DNA from: Bin87 sp965243255
GTDB lineage: Bacteria > Chloroflexota > Dehalococcoidia > Lucifugimonadales > UBA3495
Length of the DNA stretch: 64,000 bases
Direction: 5' to 3'
Assembly (NCBI GenBank): GCA_965243255.1
Contig: CBDEUH010000004.1
Span: forward strand, 2,356,001 to 2,420,000
Both the position numbers and the translations under genes were made by a program. The notes beneath the pieces were generated by a model. It worked only from the letters and a program-made list of their open reading frames with translations. It ran no database searches and had not been told where the DNA came from. This document shows, one piece after another, positions 33,633 through 40,082 of the stretch (the stretch's first letter is position 1; every line of letters starts with the position of its first letter).

Positions 33633-34052
33633 CTACAGTCCCAGGGCTTGCATACCCAGCCGGGCCAGGTCTTCGTCTTCCTGGGCGGTGAGGCCGCTGA
33701 CGCCGATGGCGCCCAGCACCAGGTCGGTTGCCGGATCGCGGACGACGACGGCGCCCTGGACGGCGACCAGCTGAGTATCGCCGAAGTCGGCGATGTTGCG
33801 CGCCTCGTTCTTCAGGCGCTCGGCGTAAGCGTTGGAGTCGGAGCCGGACATTGCGGAGGTGTAGGCTTTGCTGACGGCCATGCGCTGGGGTAGGGCGCGG
33901 CAGTTGTCCATGCGGGCGTAGCTGAGCAGCTTGGCGTCGGCGTCAACGATGGCGATGGCCAGGGGACGGTCGGGTTCCTGCTGGGCCTGGTCGAGCATGA
34001 CGTTCATGGCGTTGCGAACCTGGGACAGGCTCAAGGTGGGCCGCTGGTACAT
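33633..34052 (-). CDS. GlcG/HbpS family (DUF336) protein
   Basis: A 139-residue member of the GlcG/HbpS group. LSLSQVRNAMNVMLDQAQQEP, LAIAIVDADAKLLSYARMDNC and AVVVRDPATDLVLGAIGVSGLTAQEDEDLARLGMQAL are the family hallmarks. Members include a heme-binding sensor and glycolate-locus proteins; function here is unknown. GGAGG is five bases before the ATG; a 61-codon upstream extension reads into the divergent promoter region and is rejected. It shares an intergenic region with the divergent acyl-CoA dehydrogenase. Confidence 0.85.
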   Translation of the reverse strand: MYQRPTLSLSQVRNAMNVMLDQAQQEPDRPLAIAIVDADAKLLSYARMDNCRALPQRMAVSKAYTSAMSGSDSNAYAERLKNEARNIADFGDTQLVAVQGAVVVRDPATDLVLGAIGVSGLTAQEDEDLARLGMQALGL

Positions 34053-34258
34053 TGGGGCCTCCGTAGGTGCGGTAGCGCGGGTGGATTGCGCCGTCATTTT
34101 ACACGGGGGTGATAGGCGGCGGCAAACCGCTGAACCACGTTTGCCGCCGCCGGCCCGGTGCGCTATACTCGCTCCCGCTTGCTTGCACATCTTTTTGCCC
34201 GGCGGAGCCGACTGGCGCGACCACGCCCCGGACACCGCCGCGGCCGGAGCCTTCCCCT

Positions 34259-35398
34259 ATGGACATGGGACTCAGCGAGATTCAGCAGATGCTGAAGAAC
34301 TCGGCCCGGGAATTCCTGGCACAGGAATGTCCCCTCACGCTGGTACGCGAACTGGAAGACGACTCGCAGGGTTACACCGAAGACCTCTGGCGTCAGGTCA
34401 GTGGATTGGGCTGGACGGGCATCCCGTTCCCGGAACAATACGGAGGCACCGGCGGTTCGTTCCTGGACCTGGCCGTGCTGGTGGAGGAAATGGGGCGGGC
34501 CCTGCTGCCGGCGCCGTTCTTCGCCACCGTGGTGTTGGGCGGCCTTACCGTGCTGGATGCGGGCACCGATGAGCAGAAACGCGACATCCTGACCGGCGTT
34601 TGCGCAGGCACGGTGCGCCTGACGCTGGCCCTCACCGAGCCGTCGGCGACAACCGAGGCGTGGGGCGTGGAAACTACCGCCCAGGCTTCCGGAGATGGCT
34701 ACGTCATCAATGGCGCCAAGCTGTTCGTGCCCGACGCTCACGCCGCCGACATCATCATCGTGGCGGCCCGCACTGCGCCGCATGGCGGCAACCCGGAGGA
34801 CGGCGTAACGCTGTTCCTGGTGAGGTCAGACACGCCGGGAGTGGCCATCGAGCAGGTCAGCACCATCGGCAACGAGCGGCTGTGCGAGGTGAGGCTGGAC
34901 AACGTGTCCGTATCGAGCGACGCTGTGCTGGGCGAGGTTGGCAACGGCTGGCCCATCATCCAGCGGACGCTGGCCCGGGCGACGGCGGCCCACTGCGTCC
35001 AGATGGTGGGCGGCGCTGAGGCCGTGCTGGACATGACCGTGGAATACGTCAAGCAGCGGACGCAGTTCGGCCGGCCGGTGGGCAGCTTCCAGGCGGTGCA
35101 GCATCACTGCGCCAACATGGCCACCGACGTTGAAGGCGCGCGGCAGGTGGCTTACCAGGCGGCCTGGGCCATCGCCGAGGGGCAGCCGGCCCGTCGGGAG
35201 GTTGCGGTGGCCAAGGCGTGGTGCAGCGGAGCGTACCAGCGGGTTTGCTCGCTGGGTCACCAGTGCCACGGGGCTATCGGTTTCACCATGGAGCACAACC
35301 TGCAGCTGTACACCCGCCGCGCCAAGGTTCAGGAACTTTCCTACGGCAGCGTCCACGACCACAAGGAAGTAGCGCTGCAGGAGATTGAGGCGGCGTAG
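34259..35398 (+). CDS. Acyl-CoA dehydrogenase
   Basis: A 379-residue flavoprotein that dehydrogenates acyl-CoA at the alpha-beta position. The N-terminal helices end in TGIPFPEQYGGTGGSFLDLAVLVEEMG, LTLALTEPSA is the FAD-contact motif, GYVINGAKLFVPDAHAAD follows, and RTQFGRPVGSFQAVQHHCANM with QCHGAIGFTMEHNLQLYTRRAK ends the protein. The last stretch has the GxxGfT.E..l..y.rr motif. Catalytic Glu placement is not certain. Upstream codons to 34109 have no similarity. The HIT gene starts 22 bases after the stop. Confidence 0.9.
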   Translation: MDMGLSEIQQMLKNSAREFLAQECPLTLVRELEDDSQGYTEDLWRQVSGLGWTGIPFPEQYGGTGGSFLDLAVLVEEMGRALLPAPFFATVVLGGLTVLDAGTDEQKRDILTGVCAGTVRLTLALTEPSATTEAWGVETTAQASGDGYVINGAKLFVPDAHAADIIIVAARTAPHGGNPEDGVTLFLVRSDTPGVAIEQVSTIGNERLCEVRLDNVSVSSDAVLGEVGNGWPIIQRTLARATAAHCVQMVGGAEAVLDMTVEYVKQRTQFGRPVGSFQAVQHHCANMATDVEGARQVAYQAAWAIAEGQPARREVAVAKAWCSGAYQRVCSLGHQCHGAIGFTMEHNLQLYTRRAKVQELSYGSVHDHKEVALQEIEAA

Positions 35399-35420
35399 CG
35401 TCGCCAAGGAGTTTCACCCC

Positions 35421-35780
35421 ATGACCACCATGACCCCCGCCCGCAGTTCGCCCTTTGCGGCGATGGCCCGCGACCCGCTGCATCCCGACGTTATCTATCG
35501 GGACGAGCGCTGCTTCGTGGTGCGCGACATCGACCCCAAAGCGCCGGTGCATCTGCTGATCATTCCCAATATGCCCATCAACGGGCTGGACTACATCAGC
35601 CCGGCCATGGAGGCCATCATGGGGCACCTGTTTGTGGTCGCTGCGGAGATGGCCCGGCGGGAGGGCGTAACGCTGAGCGGTTACCGGCTGGTGGTCAACA
35701 ACGGCGATGACGCCGGCCAGACCATCGCCTGGCCCCACATGCACCTGCTGGGTGGGCGCGAGCTTGGTGAGATGGGCTGA
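35421..35780 (+). CDS. HIT-like nucleotide-binding protein, first triad His replaced by Trp
   Basis: A 119-residue HIT-fold protein of HINT size. VIYRDERCFVVRDIDPKAPVHLLIIPNMPINGLDYI is the family N-terminus and VVNNGDDAGQTIAWPHMHLLGGRELGEMG the C-terminus. The triad normally reads H-x-H-x-H before LLGGR; here it is W-P-H-M-H, so the nucleophilic middle His and the third His are kept and the first is lost. Members cleave adenosine phosphoramidates. It stands between an acyl-CoA dehydrogenase and YqeK in a rightward run. The frame could begin 12 codons earlier; the ATG after GGAGTTTCACCCC is taken. Confidence 0.85.
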   Translation: MTTMTPARSSPFAAMARDPLHPDVIYRDERCFVVRDIDPKAPVHLLIIPNMPINGLDYISPAMEAIMGHLFVVAAEMARREGVTLSGYRLVVNNGDDAGQTIAWPHMHLLGGRELGEMG

Positions 35781-35783
35781 TCC

Positions 35784-36398
35784 ATGACCGCCATTGAAAT
35801 CCCCGGGCGCGTGTATGACCGCATCCATCGCCGGATGCGCCGGTTGCCTCCAGGCCTGGTGGACCACTGCCAGCGGGTGGAGCAGATTGCCCGCGCCCTG
35901 TGCGAAAAACACGGGCAAGACGCCGACGCCGTAGGTCTCACCTCCCTGGCCCACGATGCCACCAAGCACTTCTCCGGCATGGAGAACCTGCTGCGGATGG
36001 AGGAGTACGACCTGCCGCCGGTTACCGAGCTGGAGCGAAGCTATCCAAAATTGCTGCACGGCCCAGTCGGCGCTGAGCTGCTGAAACGGGAGGACGGACT
36101 AAGTCATCCCCAACTCTACAATGCCGTCTATTGGCATACTACCGGCAACCCCTCCGGCGGCGACGACATCGGTCACATCGTTTGCCTGGCTGACAAGCTG
36201 GACCCGGTGAAGCGCAAGCGCTATCCATGGCAGCCGGAGTTGCAGGAACTGGCTGAGCGCGACCTACCCGCCGCGATGATAATGTTCCTCACCAGGAACA
36301 TCAGCCGCTTGCTGGACAACGGAGTCCCGGTGCATCCCGCCGCCATTGAGGCACGGAACACCCTGCTGTTGGCGTCGGAGTCGACGGCAGGGGAATAA
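35784..36398 (+). CDS. yqeK: HD-domain dinucleoside tetraphosphatase-like protein (YqeK)
   Basis: A 204-residue HD phosphohydrolase. VDHCQRVEQIARALCEKHG supplies the first His, LTSLAHDATKHF the HD pair, LLHGPVGAELLKRE the next His, and YWHTTGNPSGGDDIGHIVCLADKLDP the last His/Asp set. YqeK enzymes cleave Ap4A symmetrically. The gene often sits by nadD and rsfS; here nadD is a few kilobases away instead. It starts three bases after the HIT stop and precedes the candidate selenoprotein gene by seven bases, so they are probably one operon. Confidence 0.88.
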   Translation: MTAIEIPGRVYDRIHRRMRRLPPGLVDHCQRVEQIARALCEKHGQDADAVGLTSLAHDATKHFSGMENLLRMEEYDLPPVTELERSYPKLLHGPVGAELLKREDGLSHPQLYNAVYWHTTGNPSGGDDIGHIVCLADKLDPVKRKRYPWQPELQELAERDLPAAMIMFLTRNISRLLDNGVPVHPAAIEARNTLLLASESTAGE

Positions 36399-36405
36399 TT
36401 TGCTT

Positions 36406-36735
36406 ATGCCCGCCACTCTGGAAATAACGCCGGAAGCCGCCCAGCTCATCCGCAACCGGGGCGGCCGGGCGGTGATAGACCTCATCTGCTGGAAGGGTTG
36501 AACCGGCGAGTCCGTTGAGGTATCGGTCGATACCAACGTGCGCCGGCGTCGCAATCTGGACGCTTACGAGAGCGCCGGGCAGGACGACATCGAACTGCTG
36601 CTGGCTCCCGGCATTGCCGACTACGCCGAAGAGGTGTCGCTGTCCGTGGGCCGATTCCTGATGTTCCGCAATCTGAAGGCCACCATTGCGCTGCCCGACG
36701 GAGTAACGCTGGGCCGACGGGCTTCGCTGGTCTAG
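36406..36735 (+). CDS. Small HesB-like protein with in-frame TGA; candidate selenoprotein (Sec32)
   Basis: A 110-codon frame with only one stop before the end: TGA at 36499-36501, codon 32. MPATLEITPEAAQLIRNRGG resembles the start of HesB/IscA-like proteins, then ICWKG-[TGA]-TGESVEVSV places the coded residue four after Cys28. The part after the TGA has no gap or frame change and continues with LLLAPGIADYAEEVSLSVGRFLMFRNLKA. It resembles the small HesB-like selenoprotein (CC/Se motif) group, judged from memory. A perfect hairpin with GGTC loop follows the TGA. The gene starts seven bases after YqeK; no strong ribosome site is seen. Alternatives are a nonsense mutation or a 31-residue peptide plus a pseudogene. 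Confidence 0.82.
36503..36546 (+). promoter_or_regulatory. Candidate bacterial SECIS element (HesB-like gene)
   Basis: Directly after the in-frame TGA, CCGGCG (36503-36508) pairs with CGCCGG (36541-36546). Inside lies the perfect hairpin GGTATC-GGTC-GATACC (36519-36534), whose loop begins 24 bases after the TGA. The E. coli fdhF SECIS has the same GGUC in its apical loop, the contact of SelB. Confidence 0.75.
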
Positions 36736-36751
36736 TCGGCGCGCGCCGCCC

Positions 36752-38158
36752 CTAGCGGGCGTAGCGGTAACCGCCGGCTGGGGTGCGGGCGCAGTTGAGG
36801 CGGCGGTTCAGGTGTAGTCCCTCCAGCACGAACTCCACCGCGGACGCCTGGACTTCGGGCCGTGCGTCGTCGCCGGTGAGCTGGGACACGACGGCGGACA
36901 GGCCGTCAACGTTGGCCAGCACTGACGTGTAAGAGGCGGCGGGAACGTCGCTGCCGGTTTCCACCGCGTTGCCCAGGTCGAAGGACGTTACGATGTCATC
37001 CAGGTCGTCCACGTTGCAGTAGCGGGTGAAGATGGCCAGGGTGGCGCGCTTGGTCAGGTCTTCGACCAAGCGGTCTTCCCGGCCCTCGCCGAAGGTTTCC
37101 AGCTCAATCTTGCCGCCCAGGGAGGCGATGAGATAGGGCAGGTCGCTGACGCGGGGGCAGGCGACGCTCTCGCCCTGGCGGATGCTGCGGCGCAGGGCGT
37201 TGCTGATGAGGGTTTCGTAGTTGGAGATGGAAACGCGCACGCTGACGCCGGAGCGTTGGTTGATTTCGTTGCTCGTGCGGGCCCGGGCCGTTACTTCGGC
37301 GACAATCTCGGTCATAAAGGAGGGAACGAACACCTTGTCTTCGTCGGGGAAGCTGTTGCGTTCCTGCTCCATAATCTCGATTTCTTCTTCGATCACGCGG
37401 GGGTAGTGGGTGTGAATCTGGGCGCCGTAGCGGTCTTTGAGCGGGGTCACGATGCGGCCCCGGTTGGTGTAGTCCTCCGGGTTGGCGGTGGCGACGACGA
37501 AGACGTCCAGGGGCAGCCGGACGCGGTAGCCCTTTATCTGCACGTCGCGCTCTTCCATCAGGTTGAACAGGCCCACCTGGATGCGCTCGGCCAGGTCGGG
37601 CAGCTCGTTGATGCAGAAGATGCCCCGGTTGGTGCGGGGGACCAGCCCGTAGTGGATGGCGGTTTCGTCGGACAGGTGCCGGCCCTCGGCCACCTTGATG
37701 GGGTCGATTTCGCCGATGAGGTCGGCGATGGAGATGTCGGGCGTAGCCAGCTTTTCGGAATAGCGCAGATCCCGGCCCAGCCAGGCGATGGGAGCGGCGT
37801 CGCCCATTTCGTCAACGATGCGCCGGGCGTCGGGACTGATGGGATTGAAGGGGTCATCGTTGAGCTCGCCGCCGTCGATGACGGGGATTGATTCGTCCAG
37901 CAGGCTGACCATGGCGCGAATCAGGCGGGTTTTGGCCTGGCCGCGCTCTCCCAGCAGGATGATGTCCTGGCCGGCCAGGATGGCGTTTTCCAGCTGGGGG
38001 ATAACGGTTTGCTCGAAGCCGATGATGCCCGGGAAGACCGGCTCTTCGGCGCGGATTTTGGCAATCAGGTTGCGGCGGATTTCCTCGCGCACGGAGACGG
38101 ATTGGTAGCCGCTGTCGCGGAGTTCGCCGAGGGTGGCAGGCAGGGAGTTGGAGGGCAT
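36752..38158 (-). CDS. AAA+ ATPase of the magnesium chelatase ChlI/MoxR type
   Basis: A 468-residue AAA+ protein. Walker A is LLGERGQAKTRLIRAM near residue 82, with LGEIDPIKVAEGRHLSDETAIHYG, FCINELPDLAERIQVGLFNLMEER (Walker B region with substitution INEL) and FVVATANPEDYTNRGRIVTPLKDRYGAQIHTHYP (sensor 1/arginine finger) following. The C-terminal half carries VSVRVSISNYETLISNALRRS. No integrin I domain is fused, so it is the ATPase only. A VWA-domain partner is not next door. Role may be metal insertion or assembly of a complex. Confidence 0.85.
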   Translation of the reverse strand: MPSNSLPATLGELRDSGYQSVSVREEIRRNLIAKIRAEEPVFPGIIGFEQTVIPQLENAILAGQDIILLGERGQAKTRLIRAMVSLLDESIPVIDGGELNDDPFNPISPDARRIVDEMGDAAPIAWLGRDLRYSEKLATPDISIADLIGEIDPIKVAEGRHLSDETAIHYGLVPRTNRGIFCINELPDLAERIQVGLFNLMEERDVQIKGYRVRLPLDVFVVATANPEDYTNRGRIVTPLKDRYGAQIHTHYPRVIEEEIEIMEQERNSFPDEDKVFVPSFMTEIVAEVTARARTSNEINQRSGVSVRVSISNYETLISNALRRSIRQGESVACPRVSDLPYLIASLGGKIELETFGEGREDRLVEDLTKRATLAIFTRYCNVDDLDDIVTSFDLGNAVETGSDVPAASYTSVLANVDGLSAVVSQLTGDDARPEVQASAVEFVLEGLHLNRRLNCARTPAGGYRYAR

Positions 38159-38243
38159 TGAGGCACGTCCTTTGGGTTCCGGACCGTAGCGCCCGGTATG
38201 ATGCCGGCAGTATAGCAAATGGGGGCGGGTATGAGTGGCGCGC

Positions 38244-38690
38244 CTACGCGTTGATGAAACGGCGGAGGATGGCTACCGCGGCGGCAGCGTCAATGTCGCC
38301 CGGATTGGGTGGAGTGCCGGGGTCTGCGTTGCGCAGGGCGGTTTCGGCGGCGTGGGAGGTGAAGGATTCGTCAACGGTGAATATCGGGATTTCGGCGGCG
38401 TGTTCGAGGGCGCGGACGAGGGACTGGATTTTGCTGGCCTGCTCGCCGATGCGTCCGTGGGCGTCGTAGGGGATGCCGACGATGATGGCCACGGCGTCGC
38501 GTTGAGCGGCGGCGTCCAGGATGGCGGCTACGTCGGCGCGGCGGTTGCGTCGCTGGATATATCCCGCCGGCAGTATCAGCCCGCCCGGCGGAATGCTGAC
38601 GGCCAAGCCGATGCGCCGGTCGCCAACGTCCAGGCCGAGGAGGCGGCCGGCCAAAGGGAAGGATGAGAGTTCATCTCTCTGGGTATTCAA
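38244..38690 (-). CDS. ruvX: RuvX/YqgF-type Holliday junction resolvase or pre-16S rRNA nuclease
   Basis: A 148-residue RNase H-like nuclease. LLGLDVGDRRIGLAVS holds the first Asp, AIIVGIPYDAHGRIGEQASKI the middle stretch, FTVDESFTSHAAETAL the Glu region and PGDIDAAAAVAILRRF the last Asp. YqgF proteins process 16S rRNA ends. The sequence keeps the family acidic set. It lies about 85 bases from the AAA+ gene start and 18 bases from the Fic stop, on the same strand. Confidence 0.88.
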   Translation of the reverse strand: MNTQRDELSSFPLAGRLLGLDVGDRRIGLAVSIPPGGLILPAGYIQRRNRRADVAAILDAAAQRDAVAIIVGIPYDAHGRIGEQASKIQSLVRALEHAAEIPIFTVDESFTSHAAETALRNADPGTPPNPGDIDAAAAVAILRRFINA

Positions 38691-38708
38691 TCGCTTGCGA
38701 CGCTAGCA

Positions 38709-39938
38709 CTAAGAGTGGCGATTTAGCAGAGCCTGCAAAGCAGCCATACCAGGGCGATTGTTACTAGCGGCTGAGGTTGCCTGCTCTAGCTGCTTTATCA
38801 GTTCCGATTCGGAAAATTGCTGAGGCCAGTCCAAGTTAACCCGGATACCGTCGTCGTGAAGTTGGAGCGCTCCCAAGTCGAACAGGTCGATGATATCCCT
38901 TATCTGTGCTCGACCCGGATACTTGAGTGCGTTGTAATGTGACGCCGTTCGGTCTATTAATGCAACTGGGTCCGATACCTCTGTTTCGAGCAGAGATTCC
39001 AGTATCGCCAGTTGCCGTTCCACGAGTACCCGGCGACGGGGTGTGCGTAGTCTACCAAACAAGGCCACCGCGAATTGCCGAAACAAGGTGCGCTTGTGGT
39101 TTTCAATTATTGTGCTGGCTACCGTTCTGCACTGCTGAGCGACTGCGGGCAATGCGAAACGTAGGAATGGCGTGAGGTCATGCCCGCTTCGCCGCGATGC
39201 AGACAACGCCGCCAAGTACTCCTCTTTGTGCTCGTAGTAGTAGTTGGATAGGCTCACCATGACCAGTTCATTGACCCCGGCTCGGCGGAGCATAAACGCC
39301 TCAAGCCCGCGAGCGGTGCGGCCGTTGCCGTCACCAAAGGGGTGCATGGCGCCGATGTGGTAATGAAGGGCCATTGCCTGGATGATGCGGTCGTATTCAG
39401 TGAACTCACCAGCAATCGCATCACAAAGTGCGCCAAAGGTAGTATGACATTCATCACCGCCCTCAACGCCCCGACACTGGGGTGTGCCAAAGATGACGTT
39501 CCAGCCATCCGGCCGCAACGCGCCCGGTTCGCAATTGCGATCGTCGCAGCCGGTAACGAAACGCCGGTGAACCTCCAGGATGAACGCATCATCAACGGGG
39601 CGGTCGGCCGGCTGCGAACGCAGCCATCTGTAAGTGGATTCCGCAGCCCGAAGTTGCAACTGAGAGTGGGTCAAGTCGGAGCGCGTTATCGATTCTGGCG
39701 CCAGCGCTTCGTCCTCTTCTCTTTGGCTGAACTCCGCACCTTCTATTCGCGATGTGCCCACGGCTTCCAGACGCAACTGCTCTTCATGGACTTGTTCGAT
39801 CCATTGCGGCAGATAGGGCAGACCGCTCAAAATTCCTGCCGCGGTTTTGGCGGCTATCAGGGGCTCCATAATAGCTGCCGGGTCGTGTCGTACCCATCGC
39901 TGTGGACGCTGGTATCGGTTTACGTCATCGGAAGACAT
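38709..39938 (-). CDS. Fic-domain AMP transferase-like protein, N-terminally autoinhibited class
   Basis: A 409-residue Fic protein. The active site is GAMHPFGDGNGRTARG (catalytic His, phosphate-binding loop and Arg complete). Near residue 60, VGTSRIEGAEFSQREED contains T-x-x-x-E-G, the inhibitory helix motif of class II Fic proteins. The Fic domain (about 100-240) is followed by a winged-helix-like C-terminal region (about 300-390) with KYPGRAQIRDIIDLFDLG. Such proteins AMPylate partners, often in regulation or toxin-antitoxin roles. Codon and base use is less GC-rich than neighbours, suggesting transfer. Two 11-bp repeat arrays flank its likely promoter, and the first repeat overlaps the start codon. 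Confidence 0.9.
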   Translation of the reverse strand: MSSDDVNRYQRPQRWVRHDPAAIMEPLIAAKTAAGILSGLPYLPQWIEQVHEEQLRLEAVGTSRIEGAEFSQREEDEALAPESITRSDLTHSQLQLRAAESTYRWLRSQPADRPVDDAFILEVHRRFVTGCDDRNCEPGALRPDGWNVIFGTPQCRGVEGGDECHTTFGALCDAIAGEFTEYDRIIQAMALHYHIGAMHPFGDGNGRTARGLEAFMLRRAGVNELVMVSLSNYYYEHKEEYLAALSASRRSGHDLTPFLRFALPAVAQQCRTVASTIIENHKRTLFRQFAVALFGRLRTPRRRVLVERQLAILESLLETEVSDPVALIDRTASHYNALKYPGRAQIRDIIDLFDLGALQLHDDGIRVNLDWPQQFSESELIKQLEQATSAASNNRPGMAALQALLNRHS

Positions 39939-40062
39939 TTCACGTTCATTTCGGCGTCATTTACGGTTCATTTCATATTGTACATAGTCAAATTATATCA
40001 AAAACGATAGTCCGTTTCCGGCTCATTTCAATTTCATTTCCGTGTCGTTTCAGGCCCATTGA
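39936..40062 (-). repeat. 11-bp direct-repeat array (CATTTC-N5) before the fic gene
   Basis: On the plus strand CATTTC-type hexamers recur with exact 11-bp spacing: at 39936, 39947, 39958 (CATTTA) and 39969, then CGTTTC at 40013, CATTTC at 40024 and 40035, CGTTTC at 40046 and CATTGA at 40057. The two blocks are separated by 44 bp, four repeat lengths, so they are in register. The gap between blocks is AT-rich and holds TATAAT-like sequence on the minus strand, the probable fic promoter. Confidence 0.75.
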
Positions 40063-40082
40063 CACAAATCATCCGCCATTCC

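Noticed and set aside
35778..36398. HIT and YqeK genes are in the same frame separated by TGA, hinting at Sec or readthrough
   Set aside because: The HIT protein ends at its normal family length, the next ATG follows in two codons, and there is no Cys column at the TGA.
17999..36735. TGA read as Trp (altered genetic code)
   Set aside because: Many genes here end with TGA at the expected family length, and the DUF3179 position is Cys, not Trp, in the family.
39936..40062. The 11-bp repeats as a CRISPR array
   Set aside because: Repeat units are six bases with five-base spacing, far too short for CRISPR.
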